The translations under genes and the position numbers were made by a program. Positions 1-9,977 of a DNA stretch of 41,378 bases are shown here, one piece after another (within the stretch, counting starts at the first letter, position 1; every line of letters starts with the position of its first letter). Below the pieces are notes generated by a model that was not told the DNA's origin, made no database searches, and saw only the letters and a program-made list of their open reading frames with translations. The stretch covers positions 1 to 41,378 of the forward strand of contig JAHFOV010000014.1 in NCBI GenBank assembly GCA_023261505.1, in the 5' to 3' direction. This DNA comes from Planctomycetota bacterium (lineage in GTDB: Bacteria; Planctomycetota; Brocadiia; Brocadiales; Bathyanammoxibiaceae).

Positions 1-23
1 GTATCTAACCTAGCCGGACTGTC

Positions 24-389
24 CTATTTGGCCTTTCTTTTTTCCAGAACCTCTTTTATTGCCATCTTTAATTCAGTTAAATCAGAAGATTTTACCACGT
101 AAACATCGGCTGACCATGTCATAAAGTTGTCCCTGAAGCTGGCATAGGCTGTATTGATAATTATGGGAATCCTATTGTTCTCCCCAAGGATTTTCCCCAT
201 GGCCTCTATACCATTCATTCCAGGCATGTTAATATCCATGACTACAAGGTCAGGGGGATTGCTCTTTGCCATTGCCACAGCTTCCCTGCCGCTGCCTGCC
301 ACAAAAACATTATAACCTTCGTCTGTAAGTTGGCTCTTATACAAAAGGGCCTGATTTTTTTCATCTTCCACTACCAGTATGGTTGCCAT
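24..389 (-). CDS. Stand-alone response regulator receiver protein
   Basis: This is a single CheY-like receiver domain with no output domain. The acidic patch VVEDE lies near the N-terminus, the phosphoacceptor aspartate is in VVMDINMPGMNG, and the conserved lysine is in VVKSSD. The ORF track starts at a GTG (position 404), but that GTG lies inside the Shine-Dalgarno sequence GGAGG that serves the ATG at 389, so I start at MATILVVEDE. It follows the histidine kinase at 410-2980 by about 20 bases on the same strand, so that kinase is its likely phosphodonor. With no DNA-binding domain it probably acts through protein contacts or as a phosphorelay intermediate. The family call is firm; the partner is inferred from position. 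Confidence 0.93.
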   Translation of the reverse strand: MATILVVEDEKNQALLYKSQLTDEGYNVFVAGSGREAVAMAKSNPPDLVVMDINMPGMNGIEAMGKILGENNRIPIIINTAYASFRDNFMTWSADVYVVKSSDLTELKMAIKEVLEKRKAK

Positions 390-409
390 AGCACTATCCT
401 CCACTCTAG

Positions 410-2980
410 TTAAGGGTTCTCTGTAATGGGGAGCAGTACGGAAAATGTACTACCCCTCCCCTCAGCACTGCAGAAAAGGAGTTTCCCATCATGGTCATCT
501 ATAATCTTTTGACTAATTGCAAGCCCTACCCCTGTACCATAGGGCTTGGTGGTAAAGAAGGGGGAGCATATTTTTTCCATTATCTCGCGACTCATACCAT
601 GTCCTGTGTCTGATATATCCGTCCTTACATATTGTTCTTCCTGGGTAGTTTTGATGGTAAGTGTGCCGCCTCCTTCCATTGATTCTAAAGCATTCTTTAT
701 AATATTTAAAAAGACCTGCTTTATTTGTGCTGGATCCAGAAAGATTGGAGAAAGGTCAATAGAGAAGTTCTTTACCAAATTTACCCCCTTTTCTTTAAGA
801 TATCCTTCCATTAGGTAGCAGATGTCCTCCAGCAAAGTGTTTATATGCACACGTACCTTTCTGGGTTCCTGAGGTTTACTGAAATCCCTTATATTGGCCA
901 ATATCTTTTCCAACCTGCTAACTTCCTCTACGATAATCCTGGCAGCGGTGGCCACCTCCTCTTCCTTTGGTCTGGCCTTTTCTATACTGCGGGCAAAACC
1001 CCCAATAGTTACCAATGGGTTCCTAATCTCGTGGGCAATATAGGTTGACATCTCGCCTATGGCAACGAGTCGCTCAGAGCGCAGCAGCCTTTCCTGGGTC
1101 TTTCTGAGTTGCTCTATCTTCTCCTCAAGGTCTCCGCAGGTCTCAGCATTTTCTATTGCCAGGGCTGCCTGCCCGGCAAAGATATTTAGTATGTTGATGT
1201 GCTCTTCCGTAATGCGTTCCTTACTATAGAGATTGTCCGCTGCTATCGCACCAACAGCCCGCCCTTTTAATGCAAGGGGGACACAGACAAATTCTTTGGA
1301 ACCAAGGAACTCCCTGAACTCCCTTGTAACCCTGTGATCAGCAGCTGCATCTTTTACTACCTGAGTACGCATTTCTTTTACGCATCTCACCACTATTTCT
1401 TCTTCCCTGTTGAGAGGGTAAACCATCAGCTTTGTCCTTACACTGAGAGGCAAATCAAGTGGTTTCCTCTCTAGCACCTCTTTCAGGAGCTCTTCCAGTG
1501 TGGGGTAGGCTCTAGAGACGTCTCGCCATATCATGGCTGCCTCCTCTCCACTGGAAGGGCCTACGGCGGCCTTACCATAAACCGTCCCTTTTTCCTTATT
1601 CACCAGGAATAAGAAGGCCCGATTAAAGGCTAGTGCCTGTCCAGCGGTCACACAGGTGAGAATAAGATTGAGTAGTTTTTCTATATTAAGAGTCTGTTGA
1701 AGTGCTTGCCCCAATTCCCTGAGGAGTGATAACTGCCTTAGCCTTTTTTCCCTCTCTGTGACGTCTCTGGAAAGGAAGAGCACACGGCTCACCTCCCCCT
1801 TTTCATCCTTTAGAGGAATGGCAATATTTTCAATATACCTCCTTCTTCCTTCCCTAGACACCATCTTTATGTCTTTAAAACGGCCCTCCGCACTATCAAT
1901 GGCTTTTACTACTGGGCAGTAAGACTCCTTGCAGTGGAAAATGTCTGTACACTTGGTTCCCTTGGGTATTTCTGCTAAACCCCACACCTTCGGCAGGTTT
2001 GCATTGGCCCAGAGGATATTCGTATCCCTATCCATGAGGCAAAGGCCTACCCCAAGGACATCCACAACATAATCCAGCTTCTCCTTCTCCTGGCGTATCT
2101 GCTCTTCGGCAAGTCTCGTGTGTGTAATATCCCTTAAAACAGCCAGGAAGGCTACAAGTCTTCCTGACTCATCATGTCTGGGAGTTGCCTTAAGGCTCAC
2201 CTCTAAAGAATTGCCGCCCCTGGTTATCAATTTTAGTACTGCAAGCTCGCCTGCCTGGCTTTCACGGAAAAAGCTGTCAAAGATTTTTTGGTACTTCTTG
2301 GAGACAAGTTCATATATAGACTTCCCTATTATTTCCTCCTTAGGATAGCCCAGCGTCCTGGCGGTGGTCTCATTGCAGTCCAGTATGATGCCGTCCTTGT
2401 TATATGTGCAGTACATGTCTGGGGCATTATCATAGAGGTCTTTATACTTCTGCTCAGAGGATTTAAGTTTCTCGAGCAGTAGCGTGTTTTCCGTGACTAA
2501 AGCCAGGTGGGGACATATTTCCTCAAGTAAAGGAAATTGTGCCGAGGAAAAATGATATGGCTCCTTGCTACTGAAATTAATACTGCCTATGACCCTTCCC
2601 CTCACCTTAAGGGGATAGCCAAAGCGAGACCTCATCCCCTCCTTGTAAAATAGCGGGTCTGTACTGAGGACTCCTCCTTTGGTATCGTCTATAACTACAG
2701 ACTTCCCGGTAAGCAGGATTCGCTCAAGGAGACTTCCCTTTAAGGGATAGGGCTTACCCTCCTCAAGGACATTGTTGGTGTTAGTGCTTAAGGCAAAAGT
2801 AATGGCCCAATTTTCCCCCTCTTCAGGGACAGAGATGCTAACCCTGTCAAAGTCCATTACCTTTTTTAATTCGTTTACAACAGAGGCGTAGATGTCTCTT
2901 AAATTGAGACTGGAAGAAATTATCCTCTGTATATTGGTAATTACTTCTTTACTTGCTGGATGTAATTCTGTCAGTTCCAT
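410..2980 (-). CDS. Cytoplasmic GAF-PAS-PAS-GAF sensor histidine kinase
   Basis: No transmembrane segment is visible, so this is a soluble sensor. The order is GAF (about 20-170), PAS (180-300), a second PAS (305-420), a second GAF (425-620), a HisKA dimerisation domain with the phospho-histidine in AHEIRNPL, and an HATPase_c domain with N box (NIIKNALES), DTGHGMS and TGVGLAIS motifs. The second PAS carries a cysteine cluster (CTDIFHCKESYC), which could sense redox state or metal. The track begins at a TTG; the ATG two codons later (2980) has GAGG eight bases upstream and is preferred. It lies 139 bases downstream of the GH57-glgA-galT genes on the same strand and upstream of a receiver gene, so it may respond to the state of glucan metabolism; that link rests on position only. 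Confidence 0.93.
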   Translation of the reverse strand: MELTELHPASKEVITNIQRIISSSLNLRDIYASVVNELKKVMDFDRVSISVPEEGENWAITFALSTNTNNVLEEGKPYPLKGSLLERILLTGKSVVIDDTKGGVLSTDPLFYKEGMRSRFGYPLKVRGRVIGSINFSSKEPYHFSSAQFPLLEEICPHLALVTENTLLLEKLKSSEQKYKDLYDNAPDMYCTYNKDGIILDCNETTARTLGYPKEEIIGKSIYELVSKKYQKIFDSFFRESQAGELAVLKLITRGGNSLEVSLKATPRHDESGRLVAFLAVLRDITHTRLAEEQIRQEKEKLDYVVDVLGVGLCLMDRDTNILWANANLPKVWGLAEIPKGTKCTDIFHCKESYCPVVKAIDSAEGRFKDIKMVSREGRRRYIENIAIPLKDEKGEVSRVLFLSRDVTEREKRLRQLSLLRELGQALQQTLNIEKLLNLILTCVTAGQALAFNRAFLFLVNKEKGTVYGKAAVGPSSGEEAAMIWRDVSRAYPTLEELLKEVLERKPLDLPLSVRTKLMVYPLNREEEIVVRCVKEMRTQVVKDAAADHRVTREFREFLGSKEFVCVPLALKGRAVGAIAADNLYSKERITEEHINILNIFAGQAALAIENAETCGDLEEKIEQLRKTQERLLRSERLVAIGEMSTYIAHEIRNPLVTIGGFARSIEKARPKEEEVATAARIIVEEVSRLEKILANIRDFSKPQEPRKVRVHINTLLEDICYLMEGYLKEKGVNLVKNFSIDLSPIFLDPAQIKQVFLNIIKNALESMEGGGTLTIKTTQEEQYVRTDISDTGHGMSREIMEKICSPFFTTKPYGTGVGLAISQKIIDDHDGKLLFCSAEGRGSTFSVLLPITENP

Positions 2981-3119
2981 GGCCAAAACCTCTACATCAA
3001 GTATATTTTACTTTGGCCATTCCTTCAAGTATTTAACTCTTCGTCTGGTTACATTAAGGAAGGCTTTTTTTTCCTGCTTTGGCTCAGATAACTTATTCAG
3101 ATGCGAGGGGTTAGAAAAT

Positions 3120-5252
3120 TTAAATCTCCTCTAGGCTTGTTTTAATACGTAAATCCCACTGATCTCCTGGTTTCATAGAGAGGTGCCATAGTGGCAGGAC
3201 GGTAGAACCTTGATACACCTTTTCGAAACCTGCTTCACTCTGGGAGACAGTCAAAAGGGGCAATAACCATAGTTCGGCCGCCTTATCCCATTCCAGAGTT
3301 ACTTTCAACCCCAGATTCTCATCCACCAGAGAGGCATTTTTTCTTTGGGAGAAACTCCCTTTCATGGCCAGGTGGCCTGCTCTTTCCTCCTTGTCCATTA
3401 GCAATAAGTAGTACCTTCCCTCTGCCTCCCCTGCCGACATGGCAAAATTAAACTCTACACCAAAGGCACATATAATCTCTCTCTTAGAAGTATTTACCAG
3501 ATTATAATTTATATTAAGGGCGGCGGTCAGGCTATCTAAATCTACCTGTTTTTTTATCAATAAAGAATCACGCTCTCCCTGCAGGTTGCAGGAACGCTGG
3601 AGTTTCAGGCTCACTTTACCACGTCCTTCTTCAAGTTGACATTGGTAGGGGGCCGTTAATGAGTCACCTAATTGGGAAAGCCTCCCTCGGAGACAGTCTT
3701 CAATGCTGGCCTGGGGTGAAAGGAGATGGTCTATAAGTCCCTCCCTGAGGTAGCTATCGTATTGTAGCCTTGCTTTGAGCCCTTCCTCTATCTCGGGCAC
3801 TACTTCGTGGATGCTCTTAACGCCTTCGGGATTTGCCCCAGGTTGAGCCTGGAGAATCTTTTTATGATAGGCCTCCTCCCTTCTACTGAGGGTATTAAGG
3901 AGGTTCAGTCCTTTGGGTTTGTAGTCCAATTCATAAAGATGTCCACCCCTATCTGGCTTAAAATATGCACTGAGGCGGGGATTGGTGAGTTTGAACTCTT
4001 CGATAGTGTCTAGGTCAAAGTCTCCAACCTCCGCATGAACCCCACGGCGGGTGGCAGTGCCATTCCCAGCTGTGCACAACGTCTCTGCTTTCAGGAGATG
4101 CTGGTAAACGGCGGAGCGAAGGTGGGGGAGATACAGACCCCCAAAGATACCGTGCCAGTAAGAGTCATTGCACTGGGCCTGGTAAAGTTCCTTCTGGGCC
4201 TGCCTTGAGGCCTTGGACGATTTATTCATGGCTGCCACCCGCCGGCTTACTTCTAGCATCCTGGCATACATCTGATAGGCCTCTTGGTACTTAACCCTGA
4301 AGTTTCTCCACGAACCACCCTTCAGGAACCGCCTTGCCATAGGACCCCAGGGCTGATTGGCTATGGCCCTGGAGACCTCCTCATACTCCAAAAGAGTCCT
4401 TGTTGGCAACGCCCACTCCATCATCTCTCTGTAAGAAGCATCAGGGAGATAGACCTTGCCTCTCGGAGGCAACTTCTCCACTGCCTCCTTGAAGGTGATA
4501 ATCCTTATCCAATCCCTGTTCTTCCGCAAGGTCTGTAAAAATTGTTCCAGCCAGCCATCTTCGTAAACATGTTTATAGGTCTTGGGCCAGCTCCCAAATT
4601 TTTCCCCATCATCGGCATATACTACCAGGGCATTATCACGGCGATGGGCGACCTGGCGGAGGTATTCTATAGTCTTTTCCGGATGCTCAAACGGGATACA
4701 ATACCTGAGTCGCTCACTTCCAGGAAAGATTTTCAATATCTCTCCCTCGTCTTCGGTGAGGAAGTAGCCGTCAAGTTCTTCCTCGTCCAGTCCAGCGTGC
4801 CTGAAGTGGGAGTCATCTACCACAGTGTACTCCACCCCGGCCTCTCTGAGGGAGCTTACTAAAGGTTGCTCCCACACCCGCTCTGCCAGCCAGACCCCTC
4901 TGGCCTCCGCCCCCAGGTTGTCTTTGAGCCACTTGGTATATGACCTAATTTGTCCCAGCCTGTCCCTCTCTGGAAGCATTACCAGTATAGGTTCATAGAA
5001 CCCACCCCCTAGAAGTTCCACCTGGCCTGTCCGTACCATTGAATGAATCCGTTCAAAAACGTTGGGTTTGTTAGTCCTTATCCATTCAAGTAAACCGCCT
5101 GAATAATGGAGTACCAGTTTTATATCCGGGTATCTTTCCATAATTTTCAATAGGGGTTCGTAAGCCTTCAAACATACCTCTTCAAACACCCAGTCGAAGT
5201 TACCTACAGGCTGATGGTTGTGCAGGGTCAGGCTTAGATTTATAGGGCTCAT
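3120..5252 (-). CDS. GH57 4-alpha-glucanotransferase / alpha-amylase
   Basis: A family 57 glycoside hydrolase of the 4-alpha-glucanotransferase type, acting on alpha-1,4-glucans. GH57 region 1 is HNHQP (residues 11-15), region 2 GGGFYEPIL (82-90), region 3 WLAERVW with E124 at the nucleophile position, and region 4 YADDGEKFG with D214/D215 at the acid/base position. These nearly match the numbering I recall for Thermococcus litoralis glucanotransferase (E123, D214). The 710-residue length fits an N-terminal barrel plus the central and C-terminal beta domains of this subgroup (DUF1925/DUF1926). No signal peptide is seen, so it is cytoplasmic. Its ATG overlaps the glgA stop by four bases (ATGA), implying translational coupling with glycogen synthase. 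Amylase versus transferase activity cannot be settled from sequence. Confidence 0.93.
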   Translation of the reverse strand: MSPINLSLTLHNHQPVGNFDWVFEEVCLKAYEPLLKIMERYPDIKLVLHYSGGLLEWIRTNKPNVFERIHSMVRTGQVELLGGGFYEPILVMLPERDRLGQIRSYTKWLKDNLGAEARGVWLAERVWEQPLVSSLREAGVEYTVVDDSHFRHAGLDEEELDGYFLTEDEGEILKIFPGSERLRYCIPFEHPEKTIEYLRQVAHRRDNALVVYADDGEKFGSWPKTYKHVYEDGWLEQFLQTLRKNRDWIRIITFKEAVEKLPPRGKVYLPDASYREMMEWALPTRTLLEYEEVSRAIANQPWGPMARRFLKGGSWRNFRVKYQEAYQMYARMLEVSRRVAAMNKSSKASRQAQKELYQAQCNDSYWHGIFGGLYLPHLRSAVYQHLLKAETLCTAGNGTATRRGVHAEVGDFDLDTIEEFKLTNPRLSAYFKPDRGGHLYELDYKPKGLNLLNTLSRREEAYHKKILQAQPGANPEGVKSIHEVVPEIEEGLKARLQYDSYLREGLIDHLLSPQASIEDCLRGRLSQLGDSLTAPYQCQLEEGRGKVSLKLQRSCNLQGERDSLLIKKQVDLDSLTAALNINYNLVNTSKREIICAFGVEFNFAMSAGEAEGRYYLLLMDKEERAGHLAMKGSFSQRKNASLVDENLGLKVTLEWDKAAELWLLPLLTVSQSEAGFEKVYQGSTVLPLWHLSMKPGDQWDLRIKTSLEEI

Positions 5253-6712
5253 TGAGCGGCCTTCTTCTTAAGACCCCGCTGGTAGAGGTCAACGTATTCC
5301 TTGGCACTTTTATCCCAGGACCAGTCCTGGAGCATGCCCCGCCTCATGAGTTCAATCCACTGGGCAGGATTGGCGTAGGCTCCCAGGGCCTTTTTAATTG
5401 CAGCGATCATCTCCTCAACACTGTTGGACTTAAAGATAAACCCTACTTGTTCATCCACTGTATCTACAAGCCCCCCTGTATGCCTTACAATTGGTACTGT
5501 ACCGTATTTTAGGCTGTACAGTTGGTTAAGACCGCAAGGTTCAAACTTAGAGGGCATGAGGAACATGTCTGCTCCGGCCTCTATCTCGTGGGAGAGGCGA
5601 TTGTCAAAACCAATATTTACCGAGGCCTTTCCTGGATACTTGGAGGCCTTAGCCTTCAGGGCCTCCTCATATTGTAGGTCTCCCTTTCCCAGCAGGACAA
5701 ATTGCAGGTCCAATCCCATTAGCTCCTCCCACCCTTCTAGTAAGAGGTCAACCCCTTTTTGTTCAGTCAACCTGCCTATCCAGCCTATTATTGGTACGTC
5801 CTTATCCCGTAACCTTGTTGGGGCAGTCAGTCCGCACTTCCTTTGGAGGTGTCTCTTGCAGACCTTTTTCCCCGATAGGTTCTTGAGACTGTAGTTAGAG
5901 GGAATGAGTTTGTCCTTTTCAGGATTCCAGATATTATAGTCCACACCATTCACTGTTCCGAAAAGGTCTTTAGAGCGCTCTTGTAGTACCCCCTCAAGCC
6001 CACGGCCGAACTCCGGGGTCTGAATCTCCTGGGCGTAGCGCTTGCTTACAGTAGTAATAATATCTGAGAAGGCTAGCCCTGCCTTAAGTATGTTTATCTT
6101 TCCATAGTACTCTAATTGTTTCCAGTTAAAATAACTCCAGTCCAATCCAGTGGAAGGCATATCCTCTTTTGGAAACAACCCTTGATAGGCAAGATTGTGG
6201 ACGGTAAGGACTGTAAGGGCATTGAGAAAGAAGGGGTCTTCCCGATAAAGGGTCTTTAAGTAGGTCAGCGCAAGGGCAGATTGCCAGTCATGGGCATGGA
6301 GGACGTCCGGAGGCTGGCCCAGGGCCTTAAGGATCTCAAGTGCCGCCCTGGAAAAGAAGGCAAACCTCTCACAGTTATCCTTATAGTCCTGTCCTGTAGC
6401 AGGGTCTTTGTAAAACTCTGCCCTTTCAAAATACGCTGCGTTTTCAATAAAGTAAACTGGTATACGCGTCTCAGGCATGTAAGAGGAGTAAACAAGTCCA
6501 ATAGAGGTCTTGCCCTGCATGGGTATAGCAACGGTTATTTGGGTAGATAAGAGGGAGAATTCCTTGCGGCTCACCTGCTTGTAAAGGGGCATAATTAGGC
6601 AAACCGTGTGACCCAGCTTTGCTACGCTCTTGGGCAGTGCTCCCAGGACGTCTCCCAAACCGCCTGTCCTTGCAAAGGGTTCTATCTCAGGGGAGACATA
6701 GACAACGTTCAT
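5249..6712 (-). CDS. glgA: Glycogen synthase (GT5)
   Basis: Bacterial glycogen/starch synthase, which extends alpha-1,4-glucan from a nucleoside-diphosphate glucose. It has the GT-B layout and a normal length of 487 residues. The N-terminal donor loop reads ARTGGLGDV at residues 14-22, the central part has HAHDW and TVHNLAYQG, and the C-terminal domain has [19 protein letters not shown] and [10 protein letters not shown], the usual GT5 signature. In E. coli GlgA the donor-loop residue is Lys15; here it is Arg15 (codon AGG). The start overlaps the galT-like stop by four bases and the stop overlaps the next GH57 start, so the three genes are probably co-translated. No glgC or GH13 glgB is in the window. 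Confidence 0.95.
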   Translation of the reverse strand: MNVVYVSPEIEPFARTGGLGDVLGALPKSVAKLGHTVCLIMPLYKQVSRKEFSLLSTQITVAIPMQGKTSIGLVYSSYMPETRIPVYFIENAAYFERAEFYKDPATGQDYKDNCERFAFFSRAALEILKALGQPPDVLHAHDWQSALALTYLKTLYREDPFFLNALTVLTVHNLAYQGLFPKEDMPSTGLDWSYFNWKQLEYYGKINILKAGLAFSDIITTVSKRYAQEIQTPEFGRGLEGVLQERSKDLFGTVNGVDYNIWNPEKDKLIPSNYSLKNLSGKKVCKRHLQRKCGLTAPTRLRDKDVPIIGWIGRLTEQKGVDLLLEGWEELMGLDLQFVLLGKGDLQYEEALKAKASKYPGKASVNIGFDNRLSHEIEAGADMFLMPSKFEPCGLNQLYSLKYGTVPIVRHTGGLVDTVDEQVGFIFKSNSVEEMIAAIKKALGAYANPAQWIELMRRGMLQDWSWDKSAKEYVDLYQRGLKKKAAQ

Positions 6713-7728
6713 TTTATAAGCTCCTTTTTAGTTGGTGTTAACTGTCTAAGGTATTCAGCCGCATTTTCTGGAGGCACAGGGTTTATATAGAATCCAGTAC
6801 CCCATTCAAAGCCCGCTATCCTGGTGAGTCTTGGAATTATCTCTATGTGCCAGTGATAATAATCTAGTTCTGGCTGGTCAAAGGGACTGGTATGAACAAT
6901 GAAATTATAAGGAGGTTGCTCCAGAGAGCCTTCCAGCTTTGCTAGGGTAGTCCATAGAGTCTCCGCCAGCTCTTCCACCTCAAACTTCTGGATGTTTTCA
7001 AAATGAGAAGAATGGTTCTTTGGCAGTATCCATAGTTCAAATGGGAACCTGGAGGCATAGGGAGTAAAGACGCAGAAGTAGGTACCATCTAGGACTATCC
7101 GCTTGCCTGTAGATATCTCCTGCCTCATCATATCACAGAAGAGACATCTCCCCCTGTACTTGTAGAAGGCAAGAGAGCCTTCCATCTCTGTGGCCACTAC
7201 GAGGGGAACGATAGGAGTGACAATAAGCTGGGTATGGGTGTGTTCAAGGCTGGCTCCAGCCGCAGCGCCCACGTTCTTAAAAAGCATGCCATATGCCATC
7301 CTCTTATCCTTCTTGAGGTCAACCAATCTGTCCCTGCATATCCAGATAACTTCCTGGATGTGCTTGGGGTGCAAGTCCGTAAGGGAGACTGTATGCTGGG
7401 GGCATTCGATTATAACCTCATGGGCGCCTATACCGTTCATAAGGTCGTAGATACCTTCCCCTCTTTTGCTAAGCTCTCCTTCTATTTTTAGGGCGGGGAA
7501 TTTGTTCGCCACCACCCTTACCCTCCACCCCCGGGAATTGGGGCTGGTTCCACGCTCCCTGTAGGCCACAATCTCTGGCGGGGTCTTATCCTCATTGCCC
7601 TCACAAAAAGGGCAGAAATTGCCTTTAATGGCCGTCGGTGTAGGAATAAAATCTGAGGGCCTGAGGGCCCTTTCTGTAGCGATGATTACCCACCGTCCAG
7701 ATACGGGTTCTTTTCTGAGTTCAGGCAT
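6709..7728 (-). CDS. galT: Galactose-1-phosphate uridylyltransferase family (HIT fold)
   Basis: GalT-family nucleotidyltransferase of 339 residues. The N-terminus [17 protein letters not shown] is typical of the family. Likely zinc cysteines are C39 and C42 (CPFC), with a second CLFC pair near residue 195. The active-site loop is EHTHTQ (H163-T-H165-T-Q167), the counterpart of H-P-H-x-Q in E. coli GalT, so the nucleotidylated histidine should be H165. A further [10 protein letters not shown] motif lies near the C-terminus. An ATG preceded by AAGGAGA supports the start. It sits between two glucan hydrolases and glgA with no galK or galE nearby, so its natural substrate may be a glucose or maltose phosphorolysis product rather than galactose; ADP-glucose phosphorylase of plants is a known relative. 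Family certain, substrate uncertain. Confidence 0.9.
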   Translation of the reverse strand: MPELRKEPVSGRWVIIATERALRPSDFIPTPTAIKGNFCPFCEGNEDKTPPEIVAYRERGTSPNSRGWRVRVVANKFPALKIEGELSKRGEGIYDLMNGIGAHEVIIECPQHTVSLTDLHPKHIQEVIWICRDRLVDLKKDKRMAYGMLFKNVGAAAGASLEHTHTQLIVTPIVPLVVATEMEGSLAFYKYRGRCLFCDMMRQEISTGKRIVLDGTYFCVFTPYASRFPFELWILPKNHSSHFENIQKFEVEELAETLWTTLAKLEGSLEQPPYNFIVHTSPFDQPELDYYHWHIEIIPRLTRIAGFEWGTGFYINPVPPENAAEYLRQLTPTKKELIK

Positions 7729-7802
7729 ACAATCTCCTTTTTAGCTAGGGGGCAGGGTCCAGAGATTAGTTTATTCACTAACCCCTAGCCCCTAATCCCT
7801 GG
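7729..7802 (-). repeat. Intergenic imperfect hairpin between GH57 and galT
   Basis: The short gap holds an inverted repeat: GCTAGGGG at 7744-7751 pairs with CCCCTAGC at 7782-7789. A second, weaker pairing involves GGATTAG-like words inside and outside it. There is no U-run after the stem, so it reads more like a REP element or an mRNA-processing hairpin than a terminator. Confidence 0.45.
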
Positions 7803-9977
7803 TTAGACCTGCCAGAGTATCCTCTCAAAGTCCTTAGTAGGGATAGTGAAGGCAAAGGGGAAGTGGTCTGGCAGCCTTTCCATTACCTGGCCATCCCTCT
7901 CTATCTCTACCAGAAATTCGGCATTTTCTTCAGGAGAAAAGCCGATTTCCCGAAAAGGACATCTAAGTTCCAGCACCTCCTTGGCTGCTGCCGATTCTGC
8001 TAATACCTTGGGGGCGGTTTCGTCCTTTTTGAGGACTTCTAGTGCTTGTATGGGCTGAAGCGGTCCGGCCACCTGAAGCCTGACTTCAGAAGGGTTGAGG
8101 AAAATCACAACCAGACGGTCGTGTGCTGAAAAACGCTCCAGGGCTCCTTCTTCAAAGTCCACCCTCAGAAGGAAGTTCTCTTCATCAAAACCATAATATA
8201 CCTCTCTGATGATACCCCCGGAGGCCCTGTGCATCACCGGGGTATCCCTTGAGGCCCTGTAATGACCCGCCGCTACCCACTCCAGGAAACTGCTAACGCG
8301 CCCGTCCAGTCTTACCCTGAGGAAACCTTTTGGTGTGGTGTAAGGCTTCTTACGGCCGAGCTGGGATATGGGAAGATCAAGAACCCTGGGACCAGGGGCG
8401 TTACTAAACTTATATACATTCTTGAGGTGCGTACGAAAGAGCCTATCAAAGACGTCATTATAAAAAGAGGAATGGTCATCCCCATACCACCAGTACCAAT
8501 CGCTACCTTCACTAATGTATATACATTCCCGTGCCAGTTCCATGAGATTCCCACCCAAATAAGACTGCTTCTTCAAAAAGTCCCTGGCCTCTGCCAGGTA
8601 CTCCCAGGCACGATTCTTTTCCGAATGGCCTATCCATGTGGCTAGATTGTGGTATATCCAGGAACCGGCATAAAGATCGTGGAGGGTATCACGAGGGGGA
8701 TACCTTTCAAGGTAGTCACTTATACGGATAGTCTCAATCCCTTTATGTTGAAGAATTCCTCTATAAAGTTCTCTTAGGAAATCCATGCCACTATTAGGAT
8801 AGTATTCCCACGGGTTCTCTCCGTCCAGGATTATGCTCACAAGCATCGGCTGTCCACCTGGGAGAGTACCCTTTATGGCCTCTATTTTTTTTACAAAATC
8901 TCTTCCTGCAGCAGTAGCACTGTACTTCTGGTACTCAAAGCCGATGAGGTCTGAGAGGCGATGGTCTCGGAAGATTATCTGAATCTGTGACCCCTGGTAT
9001 TCCAAACAGTAGGGTTTATATAAGACTTGAGGTTGGTTAATTACTCCTTGCTGGTCGCGGCTAAACGAGGTATGCAGTGTCCTGGCCAGGATGTCTTCAT
9101 CTGAGGCCATCCATTTAAGATTAGCCTCTTGCAGTATAGGTACGATATGTGGGCTGACAGCCCCCTCCGAGGGCCAGAAGCCCTTTGGTCTGCGATTAAA
9201 GAATCTTTCGTGAGTCTCGACCGCTTTATGTACCTGGATGGCCGCATCCTCCTTAGCCTCCATCCTCCTCTTGGGCAAGGGAAGGTTTGGAAGGGCCTGT
9301 TGGGCTGTCTTGGGTTCGCAAAGTAGGGGAAGGATTGCGTGATAGAAAGGGCTTGTAGTGGTCTCTATCTGCCCAGAGGCCTCTAGCTCTCTGTAAAGCT
9401 TTATTGTCTCTGCTATAACCTCAATCTGTTTGTTCAATACCATCCGCTTTTCTTCCTCAGTGAAGCTATGATCTTTAAGGAAGAGGGACTGAAGGTCTTT
9501 ATCTCTCTGGATTACTAAAGGATGGAACCAGGTGAGGTTGGCCCATACTTGAAGGTCTCTCAGGTCTCTTTGGTTGAACTCCCGTGCTGCACTATCAACA
9601 GTTTTTTTCCCAAACGACCTCTTTCTGAGGAGTTCCCTGTAGCGTGGATATGGTTCTATCATCCGCTCCCAGTTGGCAGAGAAGAAGTTATCCAGAAGAA
9701 AATGGATATCCTTTTCTAGTAATTCACTGGGATCCAATTCACTAACCTTCTGGAACTTGTCCCTGGCCTTTCCCTGGGCATACTCTTCCAGTTGGACAAG
9801 GAGGCATGGGACAAAATTAAAATTCTGTCTTATCTCTGGGAATTCTTTTGCTATAAGTCCCATACCTATGTAACCTTTAATAGCGTGAAGCCTTACCCAG
9901 GGCATAAGATATTCCCCGGTACTGAGGTCTTTATAAAATGGCTGGTGGAAGTGCCACAAAAAGGCAAGATTTATCAT
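7803..9977 (-). CDS. GH57 alpha-amylase/pullulanase-type glycoside hydrolase
   Basis: A second, distinct GH57 enzyme of 724 residues, first gene of the glucan operon. The family motifs are HFHQP (9-13), FYHAILPL (211-218), GFWPSEGAVS with E271 at the nucleophile position, and IILDGENPWE with D385 at the acid/base position. The stretch SDWYWWYGDDH and a C-terminal beta-sandwich of roughly 150 residues match the amylopullulanase-like GH57 subgroup, not the branching-enzyme subgroup (which begins differently and carries DUF1957). No signal peptide is present, so it acts on intracellular glucan. It shares little sequence with the other GH57 in this operon, which suggests complementary roles, for example debranching versus chain transfer. 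The start has no strong Shine-Dalgarno sequence. Confidence 0.9.
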   Translation of the reverse strand: MINLAFLWHFHQPFYKDLSTGEYLMPWVRLHAIKGYIGMGLIAKEFPEIRQNFNFVPCLLVQLEEYAQGKARDKFQKVSELDPSELLEKDIHFLLDNFFSANWERMIEPYPRYRELLRKRSFGKKTVDSAAREFNQRDLRDLQVWANLTWFHPLVIQRDKDLQSLFLKDHSFTEEEKRMVLNKQIEVIAETIKLYRELEASGQIETTTSPFYHAILPLLCEPKTAQQALPNLPLPKRRMEAKEDAAIQVHKAVETHERFFNRRPKGFWPSEGAVSPHIVPILQEANLKWMASDEDILARTLHTSFSRDQQGVINQPQVLYKPYCLEYQGSQIQIIFRDHRLSDLIGFEYQKYSATAAGRDFVKKIEAIKGTLPGGQPMLVSIILDGENPWEYYPNSGMDFLRELYRGILQHKGIETIRISDYLERYPPRDTLHDLYAGSWIYHNLATWIGHSEKNRAWEYLAEARDFLKKQSYLGGNLMELARECIYISEGSDWYWWYGDDHSSFYNDVFDRLFRTHLKNVYKFSNAPGPRVLDLPISQLGRKKPYTTPKGFLRVRLDGRVSSFLEWVAAGHYRASRDTPVMHRASGGIIREVYYGFDEENFLLRVDFEEGALERFSAHDRLVVIFLNPSEVRLQVAGPLQPIQALEVLKKDETAPKVLAESAAAKEVLELRCPFREIGFSPEENAEFLVEIERDGQVMERLPDHFPFAFTIPTKDFERILWQV

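Noticed and set aside
5424-5894. 156-aa plus-strand ORF
   Set aside because: Antisense to glgA, Ser/Pro-rich shadow peptide with no motif.
8262-8645. 127-aa plus-strand and 80-aa minus-strand ORFs inside GH57
   Set aside because: Both are alternative frames of the GH57 hydrolase.
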